This document shows, in pieces, positions 24,901 through 34,849 of a stretch of DNA of 64,000 nt. The stretch lies in assembly GCA_003993805.1 (NCBI GenBank), contig RSEF01000001.1, positions 212,744,727-212,808,726 of the forward strand. Direction: 5' to 3'. The stretch is from Himantopus leucocephalus. Taxonomy: Eukaryota > Chordata > Aves > Charadriiformes > Recurvirostridae. The notes under the pieces are model-generated. The model saw only the letters and a list, made by a program, of their open reading frames with translations, was not told the DNA's origin and did no database searches. Position numbers and translations under genes: made by a program. Numbering within the stretch: position 1 is the stretch's first letter; every line of letters starts with the position of its first letter.

Positions 24901-25648
24901 AACGTGTTGATATATGCAGAGATTAAGTCATCCAGCCTCTACTGGCAGAGAAACGAACACTCACAAGAAGAAGTCACTATTCTTTTTGTCTGAAATCCGG
25001 AGAACCAGATTTTAATCTGAACTTCACTGCGGTGGATTGAAAACAACTCTACGAATGCCACTTAACCAAGAGGACAGTACAAACTAGAACTTCTGCTAAC
25101 CTTCAGCAACAAATATAGTTATGCTGTCAGTACAATAAAGACAGCCCACGCATAAAGTGCACCCTGAAGGTGGCCAATACTATTATGAATAACTTTAAAA
25201 CACGTAAGAGCAACATCATTTAAACTCTGTAAGGACATACCACAATAACAGCCACAATCCTCAATATATACGTGCTGCACGAGAACTCCCACTCCACACA
25301 GGATAATGACCTACATAATTTCTGCTTAATGATTCCTATTAAAGCCGATGTGTATCTCTAGATAACCCCTGAAGGGTATCTGCAAGAATGGCCAAGAGCC
25401 ACAGCATGCTCTGTGGCCATGAGAAGCTCCTTGCCCAGTCTGCCTTCTGCACACGGCTGCTGTGCAAGTCCCCAGCTGCCTGGGAGCACCAGCGGCCACC
25501 ATGGGTACCTGGGTTCACGACCTCCTTACGCAGTGGAGACCTGACCTCCAGCTGCTGAGAGCGGAGTTTTGGTCCTGATGGCAGTATCTGAGCAACCTTC
25601 AAGATACAAGGTTGACATACCCAACAGGACTACCCAAATAAGTAATGA
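21959..25648. other. Unique non-coding sequence
   Basis: No recognised gene or repeat. A - strand open frame of 148 codons (24242-24688) is the longest outside CR1 on that strand. Its product has no recognisable domain and the length is near what chance gives in 64 kb, so it is not called as a gene. Confidence 0.45.
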
Positions 25649-25802
25649 TCATAGAATCGTCTATGTTGGAAGGGACCTTTAAGATCATCAAGTGCAACCA
25701 TTAACCTAACACTGCCAAAACCACCACTAAACCATGTCCCTAAGCACCACATCTACCCGTCTTTTAAATACCTCCAGGGATGGTGATTCAATCACCTCCC
25801 TG
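25649..25802 (-). mobile_element. CR1 fragment, 3' end, reverse orientation
   Basis: Starts TCATAGAATCGTCTATG (a diverged octamer array), followed by CR1 3' UTR and the start of the C-terminal ORF2 segment. It stops abruptly after a CACCTCCCTG motif. Closely resembles the 12903-13203 copy over its shared length. Confidence 0.93.
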
Positions 25803-28434
25803 CTAAGACTCCAGCAATGCATCAATCGGGAGACAAATTACTTTTGATTTAAAAGGTTTAGCTCTCTTTTTTGATGTAAAAGGCTAAGGTAAATTATACT
25901 TACAGGAGGAGGCTATTGCAGGATGCTTCAGAATCCCCCCTCTTGCCAATAACCCTCTTGACACAGACGCGAGCCAGGCCAGTACGCTGGGCAGACGAGA
26001 CCTTTGCAGGCCATACGCTGTAAGTAGACTGTGATAGATCTGGTACATCTGCAGGAGTGATGGAATGCTAAATTCATTTTATAAATGCTTTGGCTAAAAC
26101 GTACTTGCGCAGCACAGAAATTATGAAGGCAAAAGGAAATCTCTCAGAAGAGTCAGTGAGAGAAGTTATGTGAATTTCTGCAATAAATGCGCTCCTTTAG
26201 CTTTTGTCTGACTATCATGATAACGACTTATTCAAAGCTTCTGGGAATAGGTAGTAAAATTCCTTTTATTATTATCGTCATCATCTTAATTTTTACAGAT
26301 AAAGCAACAAACTAGTAACATAAGGGATAAAACATGCCCAAAGTTACCAACACTTTCATAAGAATGCAAAATTTGAATCTGGTTTGGTCTCAGCCAGATC
26401 CTCCGTACATCGTTGTCTCCCAGGATCCATGTGCAGACACACTTTCTGCTTGCACATGCAGTTAGCTAATGAAAAACTAAGTCTGAAAACACATTTTAGG
26501 CATGTCAATCTAAGAACACCAAACAAAGTCATTAACTATATTATTTTAGCCACACTGAAAATCTCAGGTATTTAAGAGAGCTTAAAAAAAACCCCAACAA
26601 CAGCAAAAAACCCCACAACCAAACAGTTAAAGTGAAGGCTAATATAGCTAAAACTCCCTATCCGTCTTTGTCCCTTTCCCCATTCCACAGTCAGGTACCT
26701 AGCATAGTCCAGGAACCCAAAACATCCATGTTCCTTTACTCAGTCACAACCATCAGAAACCAGCACCCTCCCCTTGCTTCTCTTCCCATCCTTTGCTCCT
26801 CAATGGTCGTTAACTCATGCCCAGACAAAAAAGTACCCTCTACTCACTCCTTACACATCTTGCAATTCTCTCTCTCCTCCCTTCTTCCTCCTTAGTCTTC
26901 CCACACTCACACCCTCCACCTGAAAAAGTCAGCAGTGGATCAACAGGTATTTATTAACGGTCAAGAATCATTTTAGCTGTCACTGAACAACTCCAAACAG
27001 GGTACACAGCTCTGGGAAGGACATTCCAGGATGCAGCTTCTGGAAACAGCTGAGGAATCAGAGAGAAAGCGAAAAAGAAACAAAACTCCGCACCCTGCTG
27101 CTTTAACATGGTATGCAGGTCTTTTCCCCTATGCCCTACTAATCCATAGGGAATCACCGCAGGCTTCATTTCCAGCAGGGCCCTTCAGTCTTGCTCTCTC
27201 TACGTTATTTGCTGGTTTGCTCCAAAGCAGAGCCCCCGTGTGCACCGTGCAAGCTCAGAGGACCAGGACCCCAGCATGAATCCAGCTAAACCTCACCGTG
27301 TAAATTTGCCCGAAGACAAACCACTGCCAAACAGTCGCATCACGTACTGGCGAAGAGTCAACTCCCACAGCCCCGTCAGCAGCGTACGTGCCTCGCCATT
27401 TCTTCCTGACCTCGCGATACGGCTGCAAAAGCACACAGAATATTTGCTTATACTCTTAATGATCTGTATCACAATGCTTTTTACTAATGCGATAAACCAC
27501 ACCAAAGGAGCCTCGTGGGCATCTTTAAATATTCCCAGCACAAACCACGCCGGGTAAAGAACCTCCCAAACAGATGCTGCCGTGCGAAGCGGAGGGAAGG
27601 GGGCCAGCAGCCTGCTGCAGGGCAAAGCCCCGTCCAACACACCAGAGGTGATCCAAAGCTCACACATCATTTGAAGAGAGATGTGTCCACACACGGAAGG
27701 TCAACTGCAAGACTTTAAAGCCAGCCTGCTCCACGAAAACTCCCCAGAACTCCAGCATTACCCAACCTCCCAGCTCTGGGCAAGCGGCAGAGGTGCTTGG
27801 ATGCTCTACCAGCACGCTGCCCCTCGTCTGTGCGCCATCCCTCGTGTCACCCTCCGGCTATTCAGTATCTGATCAAATTGAAGCCTTTCGACTACTGGAA
27901 AGTAGCAGCTGCCTTTTCGCTCTGTTTGCATCCTGGCCCTGAATGAAACCCTCCAGTTTAATATAACAATAGTAATTATTATTATTACTGTTGTTCCACC
28001 CAATCCTCTCACTTCTTTGCCAGAGGAACGTTTCCTTTTGCATAGCACAGGCTTTTTCTAGGTCCGGACCACTACAATGCTATTGACACCCACTATCAAG
28101 GGCAAAGCAGGAACAGAAAATGACATTTTTTCCAAAGTGCAAGAACAAAGAAAAAGGCTGGGCTTTTGCAAAGGAAACCAGCAATTCAGCTCCCTCCAAG
28201 TGAATAGTGGTGTCTGAATTTTCACTGAAAAATATCACAGCAACCCTCTGGAAACCATGTCCATGTAAAACCTCAGCTCTGGGTTTAATGACTGCCAGTG
28301 TATCCATCGTATGCATTGCACTGCAGTGAAAATCCATAAAGCTAGGTCATCCCAATGAAACACAAACTGGCAACTCCACCTTGCGTGCAATCACACCACA
28401 AAGATGCAGCCATGCAAGCAGCGACTTCACTCAC
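25803..28434. other. Unique non-coding sequence
   Basis: Includes an A/C-rich tract at 26583-26625 and a mildly CpG-enriched stretch at 27230-27620, within which a - strand frame (27293-27694, 133 codons) is open without recognisable features. On the - strand a near-perfect donor (CGGTCAG then GTGAGT) follows base 28435. The preceding 20 bases are CpG-rich, but no strong acceptor bounds an exon. Confidence 0.4.
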
Positions 28435-29529
28435 CTGACCGCGGCACGAGCTGCTGTTACTTAATCATCACTTAGAGGATACAAATGAAAGAATTTCAAC
28501 CACCAGCTACCAAAAAAAGAAAAACAAGCCAACAAAAAACCAAACCCACAACCCACCCCAGACATGTAAATGTCAAAATTATTAACTGATTATTAAACAT
28601 GAAGAGTCAACAAATTATTTCACCCTGTGGCAGATGACAGACACATCCTCTTAAGACTCTGGGTGCCGTGATTTGTTTAAGCAATATGGGACATAATCAG
28701 GTTTAATATTAAAAAGATACCAGTGCAACATATCTGATAGCAAAACTGACATTTATACTGTCATTATATGCACTTGTCACTAAATTTAATCTGCATTATC
28801 ATGAGAAGTGCTCAGATGGTTTGAAGGCAAAAATGTAATGTATGTTCAATGTTATTTAGGAATATTAATAAGCTCCTTTATTTTAAGATGTAAAACACTA
28901 ACAGTTGCTCTGAAGAGGGCTCACTTTTAACCTTTAACAACATTCAAATGCCTGTAATTTTTATCAGATTGTTTGGATTTTGATTTAGCTCAAGTCCTGA
29001 AGCTACAATTAAACTTGCAGCTACCTTCTCTCACTAGGCTTCTTCCAACAGCTGGAATAATCTTTGAAGTCTGCGAAGACACAGAAGAAATGTTATTTAC
29101 AGCCAGTTTGCACAGTGCAAGCAGAGACAAGTTGTGTTGTGCATTTCCAGGGCTGGTGACAGACCATTTCTCACCAGCACTACAGGAAGTCATCAAAACT
29201 ATTTTCCCCTCCCCAGATGCTCTACAGGACCAAGCTAAGATGCTGGAAATGCTGCAGGGCAGGATTTTAAGAAGTGCCCTGAATGGCCCCAGACCAACTC
29301 TTACTACAGTCAGCGTTAAACCCCACCGCCAGCTCCAATGAAAGTAGAAGTGGAGTAACTCAGTCTGTTGATGGCCACCTGCCTGGAAAGCTCAACACAT
29401 CTCAGGATGGGATGCTCAACCCATTTAAAAATAAAAAATATTTTTTAAAAAAAATCACAGTTGCCTTTTAATGCAGAGAGAAATCCATTCAAACAGCAGG
29501 GAAGGGAGGAAGATTTCAGCCCAGAGGAG
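28435..29529. other. Unique sequence with a protein-like orphan frame at 28973-29341
   Basis: AT-rich, with an A/C-rich tract at 28508-28560. A + strand frame of 122 codons (28973-29341) has an unusually natural amino-acid composition (mixed hydrophobic and acidic residues, few repeats), but no domain I recognise, no obvious promoter and no intact neighbours. It could be chance, a decayed processed pseudogene or an unannotated small ORF. Confidence 0.3.
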
Positions 29530-29680
29530 CCACCCCACGTGTTGCCCTATCTCTCCCACCAGCCCTGCAGCCGAGGGACGGAGCCGTGGACTCTGCGCGA
29601 GCGGAGGGGCAGCACCACCAAAGCGGTGGCAGAGGCTGCGGTGCACTGGCATGCGTGTGATGACCATGGCAACGCTCACT
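29530..29680. promoter_or_regulatory. Small CpG cluster with E-box and X-box-like motifs
   Basis: A short GC- and CpG-rich patch containing CACGTG (29536-29541), the palindromic E-box core bound by bHLH-ZIP factors, and CCATGGCAAC (29664-29673), which matches the right half of an RFX X-box. It stands out from AT-rich flanks. A regulatory role is inferred from motif content only. Confidence 0.3.
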
Positions 29681-30465
29681 GATATCAAAGGAAGTTACGC
29701 TCATGGACTGAAAGCTGTACAATTAGTAGGGGCGTCATCCAGGAGAACGAAATAAAATATTGTTTTCTCCCAGGCAAGACCACTGGTGTTTTTTGTTTGT
29801 GTTAACTTGCTGTGAGCGCCTGCGGGGTCTGTGCTTTGATTTACTGTGGATGACGGGCAGTACAGGCACAGACACGTTTAGGTATAATTATTATGGTAGC
29901 CAGGCTCATACACCAAAATCAACAACAGCTCAATAAGACAACAGAGAATTTTCCAACACAAAACCCTACACCGTTCACATTGAGGTCTGCTCTTGATTCT
30001 TTCAAGAAAAAAAGAGTGAAATCAGGAGGTTTTCAGATCAGTGGTAACTTTGCTACTAATCCTATGGAACACCAATTTCACCCCAAATTACTCTGTATTT
30101 TGCAGTTTTCATATGAAGTTAAGTGAAAAACAAGCTAAGAACAGTGTGTCTCTCAAACCACCACATGATGCATATTCTAGTCCAGGACCCAGCGAGTCCT
30201 GCCTCCAGCTCAGCCCTCAAGTCCAAGCATTAAAGAGAATATGGTCCTTAGGGTTTAGACAACACACAGAGCAAAGGATATTAACGGTTATCTTCAACTC
30301 TTTGAATTGCACTTATAAAAAAACCCCAACAACCCAGAAGCTGGAAGTCCACGCAGATCCCAGAGCAGCGGTTTGACCGTCAGCCCAGCGGGGTTTGCTC
30401 GGGTCCCTCTTCGCAGCACTGCCATCTTTTGCATCCCGACAGTACTAACAGTGCCCAGAACTTAC

Positions 30466-30557
30466 TTGCTGTTGACCCACTCATCCAGATTTTAACATCA
30501 CCAGTATGACTTCAGGGTCTGCTCCAATGCCCGTTACAATATCTATCATTTTTTATA
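30466..30557 (-). other. Candidate 92-nt non-coding exon
   Basis: On the - strand an acceptor (GGCCTCATTTTGTCCTAG) is followed by 92 nt and a strong donor (CAA then GTAAGT). All three forward frames of the segment contain stops, so if it is real it is a UTR or lncRNA exon. It lies about 3.3 kb downstream, in the leftward sense, of the candidate first-exon donor in the CpG island. Confidence 0.3.
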
Positions 30558-33154
30558 CTAGGACAAAATGAGGCCTATACATTTAGCTAAATCAAATGAG
30601 AATTAGGACTGTTTTGGTTTAGATGCATAAATTCTCATAGAAAACAAGCTAAGAGACACTATCAAGGTATAATTTATAACTGTTTAAGATATTTTCTTAT
30701 TTAAGTCTCTTAAACTAAGGACTTAAGGATGCACATGGAAGACAGGCTACTCAGTTCCACATTAGGTTTATATTTTCATTCCTTTCGTCATCATACATGA
30801 GCAAAATACCTAAAAGTCTGGGGTGAATGCACACTAAAAGAATACTGTAAAAGAAAGCTGTCTGCACTTGTATTACAGACACCAAAGTGTTCCCACTGTA
30901 AAAAAAAAGATTCAAAAAATACCAAACAGATCCAAATACCTCAATCGCAGTCAACATTTTTGTTCTATATTAACAAATCCTCTTGTACGCCACCAAATAT
31001 AATAAACTGAAGGAACGCATTCTGGTTGAAAAGACCAGTTTTATTACATGGCCGTGACCTGGACCAGCTTTCAAGCAGCACTGATTAAATGCAAATTCTA
31101 ATATTCTGCACCACACACCTTCCACGTGGTAAAAAAAAAAGAAATATCAAACACTTCCCATTTGTCGCTGTCATTTAACATAAAAATTTATCTGGATGCT
31201 GATATATGAAGCGTCTCTGAGAATAGCTCACCAGATCACATACACACAGAAAACTCACTCAGTGTGCACGGGCTAAGTAGGGTTGAATTAATGAATGTAC
31301 TGTTGCTTCACATATTGAATGTCTGTCACTAAACCGATAATTTGCAAATGCAGAAGCAGGGACTGGGGGACGCGCTGGCTGCAGCCGCTGACGGCTCCCT
31401 CCACTGCAAGGCTGAAGAAGCCCACCTTGCTCGGTTCAGAGTGCCCTATCCATGTTCCTAGGAATGACTCAGGACATGAGCAACGAGACACTCAGCGTGC
31501 GTCCACGTTTGGGGTTTTATTTCCATTCGTATCTGCCCTGATTCCCTTCCCAGGAATGCCGTGCTCGTGAAAGGCACAGCATGACACCCTTAAGAGACTT
31601 ACATCTTGTCTGCGCTAACAGACACAGTCTGGGTGGCAGCAGAAAAGCAAAAGCTACCCTAGAGCATACATCAGGATTACGAACAAGAAGGGAGGACTAC
31701 TTCTGGATTGAAGCTTTGGCCCATCGTCATCTATGGCAAAACTCCCACTGAAGTCAGCATAGCCAGGATTTCACCTCTGTCGCAGCGATTTTGACTCCCT
31801 GCCCGTTCTGCCTTGGGACTTCCAGCCAGCACAGTAAGGGTCTTAACAGTGCCAGCAGCTTTTGTGTTATGAACCGCAGGCAGAGTCGTGAAAACCTTCA
31901 CAAAAGCAACCAACTACGCATCAGACAGTTAAGAACTTTAAGGCACTGCTGAATTGTAAGGGATCCAAACCTGCATCCAGAAGTATGATGTTTCGCATTG
32001 GCACACCATGCTAAAACAAACCTTATCCTAACCAACTTTCTGTCCTTCAGAGAAACCTGTCTGTAAATACAAGTGGCATGAGTGCAGTTGGCATGTGTCA
32101 GAAGACATTTGAGAACTCAGCACAGAAATACATCTGTAGCGGAACAGCAGCTTTAAACCGCTCCTAACAAGCAACGGCTAAACACCCTCACTCTCGGCTA
32201 ATTGCTCGCTTCATTGTATTTGACAGAATCCATCAACCAGAGTACATCAGGTCACAACAGCGCAACTTGACGGTAGGGACGGTGACAACGTAACCTGGTA
32301 GAAGAGAAGGCCCTGGTGTCAGAAACGGAGCGAGCCAGCACTAAGCAACACTGTGGGGGTTATACCCCACCGCAGCCCTGCACACGCAGGATAACACCAC
32401 CGTAAGGTAACACACAGTTCAGGAAGCATCCTGCGTACCATCGGCACACAGGTACGGAGCACAGCCACTAAGATGCTAACAGACGCTAAGTGAAAAAGCA
32501 AGCTTTAAAAAAAAAAAAAAAAAGGAGCAAAAGTAAAGAAAAGGTATTATTTGCTGCATCAAGGCAACTACAGCCAACCTGCTGGTTTTCTACAACACTA
32601 GCACCACCAAAGGATCAGGCAGAGGGATATCCATAGTTTCCAGCCCTGCAGTACATTGGCTCCTACCTGGCTCTCTCAACAAGACTCCAGTGTTTTTTGG
32701 ACACAAAGATCACGGCTGTAAGCTCTTTCTCAGCAGCACTCTCCAAAGCCAAGCTGGCTCCACAGGGATCGTTCCTTCTCTCCTCGCATCCACCACCAAG
32801 TCCTCTCCAAGCAAGAAAAGTAACTTTTTGTTCAACTGAAGGATAAGCCCTCTGTATGTCAGCAGGAAGAAAAAAAGACAGCCAAGAACTAGCCAGGCTA
32901 TTTTGCCTTGTTCTGCTTTCCCAGCTAATGCTTGTACCCTCCCCACAACTGCTCCAGCCCAGGAATGAGCCCTCAGTGAAAGCACACAGTCCGGGCACTG
33001 ACTGGGAACAGTGCAGCACTTCTGCTCTTCATTTCTCATAGCTCACCCTCTCTTTATTTTTAATTCCTTTTCTGAGAACTCAAACCAGATTTCATAAAGC
33101 AAAGCATTTGCTAAATGAGAGGTAAGTTAAAATGCCTGTGCCTGTGGGGAAGAC
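30558..33154. other. Unique non-coding sequence
   Basis: No gene or interspersed repeat recognised. CpG frequency rises mildly between 32130 and 32460 as the island is approached. A run of A near 32503-32523. Octamer at 31089-31096. Confidence 0.45.
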
Positions 33155-33164
33155 TTTTTTTTTT

Positions 33165-33199
<35 letters not shown>
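33155..33199. repeat. (T)n(CTTT)n microsatellite
   Basis: Eleven T followed by about eight CTTT units on the + strand, upstream of the CpG island. Confidence 0.95.
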
Positions 33200-33504
33200 G
33201 CTGGACAGAGATTGGTTAAGGATCTGCGAAACCCTGATCAAATGATGCACCTCTCAGCCTGTCTGACAGAGCTGCGAAGGGAAAGCAAATGAGTAAGACG
33301 GAACGCATTCATTTCATCGAGTCTCTTCCTTTTAACCAACCTTGATGCTTTAGTGCCTCTGCCAGGATGCCAGCGCTGACTTCCCTTTATGTCCCATTTA
33401 CTTGCATTTATTTTAATTGGATCTGGGACTAAGGACACTCGGCAACCCTTAATCCTCCCAACAACAAAGCAAGTGCACGAAGCCACCACGAACAATAACC
33501 AAAA

Positions 33505-33524
33505 AGAAAAAAAAAAAAAAAAAN
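33505..33524. repeat. A homopolymer ending in a single N
   Basis: Nearly pure A run with an N at 33524. The true length is uncertain. Confidence 0.85.
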
Positions 33525-33770
33525 AAGACACCCACTGATGCGTTCCTCGGGGCAGCGCAGCTCTCTTTTCCTTCTGCAAATAATCCAGCGGGGTTCAAAA
33601 AGTGGGCAGGAGAGGCTGGATTATTTCCTTTAATAGCAGAAGTTAGGGCTGGGAGAGCCACGTTTAACCCATCCCCAGCCGGGGCAGGTTCCCTCCAAGC
33701 GCCTCCCCACGCGTGCACACCCCCGGGCATGCACCAGCCCTTACACACACACACACTCACATGCACTTAC

Positions 33771-33844
33771 ACGGACACACGCTCGCACACGGTCTGAGTT
33801 TCGGCCGTCCCGGGGATGCTGAGTGCAGTCCCACGGCAGCCTGG
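33771..33844 (-). other. Candidate 3' part of a leftward first exon
   Basis: On the - strand the CpG-rich segment between the minisatellite and 33771 ends in CCGT and a GTAAGTG donor. A first exon starting in the island and splicing here would launch the leftward transcript proposed for the left half. The upstream (right) limit is unknown and may include the minisatellite. The donor also lies beside (GT)n sequence on the - strand, a source of fortuitous GT sites. Confidence 0.25.
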
Positions 33845-34096
33845 CGGGGACGGGGACGGGGATAGGGACGGGGATAGGGATGGGGACGGGGATGGGGACG
33901 GGGATAGGGATAGGGATAGGGATAGGGACGGGGACGGGGACGGGGATAGGGATAGGGATAGGGATAGGGATAGGGGCAGGGATAGGGACAGGGACNGGAT
34001 AGGGATAGGGATAGGGGTAGGGATAGGGACAGGGACAGGGACGGGGATAGGGATAGGGACGGGGATGGGGATGGGGACGGGGATGGGGACGGGGAC
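33845..34096. repeat. G-rich hexamer minisatellite (GGGACG/GGGATA), G-quadruplex potential
   Basis: About 250 bp of six-base units, mostly GGGGAC, GGGGAT and GGGATA, arranged in patches of each variant, with an N at 33996. Runs of three or four G separated by two or three bases satisfy the intramolecular G-quadruplex pattern many times over. GGGATA differs from the vertebrate telomere unit by one base. On the + strand it reads as Asp-Gly/Asp-Arg repeats and on the - strand as Ser-Pro/Ser-Leu repeats in all phases, which is a by-product of the repeat and not a protein. Confidence 0.93.
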
Positions 34097-34479
34097 CCCC
34101 GCCCCGCGAAGCCCGGAGCGACCACCCGCGGCAGAGCCCCGCAGGGGCTCTGGGGGACCCCCGGCTGCTCCCCCCGCTGCCCCCAACGCCCCCGCCCCGG
34201 GGCAGGGCGCTCCCCCCCAGCTCCTACCAGCGCCCCGGTGCCTGCAAATGGGGAGGGCAAGGCGAGCCCTCCCTTCTAAAAACATTTGGAAAAANACATG
34301 TGCAAATAGATAGATGGATAGATAGATAAAAATACGAACAGGCAGGTCCTGCGGTGCCATCCCTCTCTCCCCAGCCCCAGCAGCTGCAGCCGTCCCCAGG
34401 CACAGCCAAGAGCAACTGCAGCTGAAGAGCAGCGACAGACACGCGCACCCCCTCTTTCCCTCGCCCGCTCCCTGCGACA

Positions 34480-34579
34480 NNNNNNNNNNNNNNNNNNNNN
34501 NNNNNNNNNNNNNNNNNNNNNNNNNNNNNNNNNNNNNNNNNNNNNNNNNNNNNNNNNNNNNNNNNNNNNNNNNNNNNNN
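34480..34579. other. Assembly gap, 100 N
   Basis: Exactly 100 N between GC-rich promoter-like sequence and a pyrimidine tract, both hard to sequence. A first exon of the rightward transcript may be lost here. Confidence 0.98.
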
Positions 34580-34705
34580 CTTCCTTCCTCCCTTCCTCCC
34601 TCCCTCCCTCCCTCCCTTCCTTTTTTCTTTCTCTCTTTCTTTCTCTCTTTCCTCCCTCCCTTCCTCCCTCCCTGCCTTCCTGCCTTCTTTCTTTCCTTCT
34701 TTCCT
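34580..34705. repeat. Pyrimidine-only tract (CTTC/CCTC/CTTT units)
   Basis: About 125 bases almost entirely C and T, starting at the gap. Long mirror-like homopurine/homopyrimidine tracts can form triplex H-DNA. The true array probably extends into the gap. Confidence 0.93.
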
Positions 34706-34779
34706 AAAGAGTGGCTACTTTCAGCTATTCCCTCCTTTGCAAGAGCTTTGAAGTGCTGCTAATTCTGTTTGTTTTCTAG

Positions 34780-34849
34780 TCTGATGCTCTTTCACTTTGT
34801 CCGTGCCTCCCGCTTGGCTGCAGGTCACGACTGCTAAAGCAAAGTACAG
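34780..34849 (+). other. Candidate 70-nt exon with consensus splice sites
   Basis: Acceptor TTCTGTTTGTTTTCTAG ends at 34779 and a textbook donor (CAG then GTAAGA) starts at 34850. Of the three frames only the first is open throughout (23 codons plus one base). That phase matches the open frame of the next candidate exon at 38807, where the two leading bases complete the split codon. It lies just right of the CpG island in the expected orientation. There is no Met in the open frame, so an upstream exon would be needed if coding. Not recognised. Confidence 0.4.

Larger units (their letters stand above)
33530..34479. promoter_or_regulatory. CpG island, candidate bidirectional promoter
   Basis: The only extended CpG- and GC-rich block in the window. 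It contains a short (AC)n stretch (33741-33758), a G-rich minisatellite (33845-34096), a very GC-rich segment (34097-34240) and a (GATA)n-like run (34306-34328), and is interrupted on the right by the N gap. Strand composition changes sign across it (A over T to the left, T over A to the right), and candidate splice sites point away from it on both strands. CpG islands of this kind commonly hold divergent promoters. No TATA box or core motif was identified. Confidence 0.5.

Noticed and set aside
33757..34360. Long - and + strand open frames over the G-rich array, encoding Ser-Pro/Ser-Leu or Asp-Gly/Asp-Arg repeats
   Set aside because: The six-base unit lacks stops in these frames and yields repeats automatically in several phases on both strands. 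There is no independent coding evidence.
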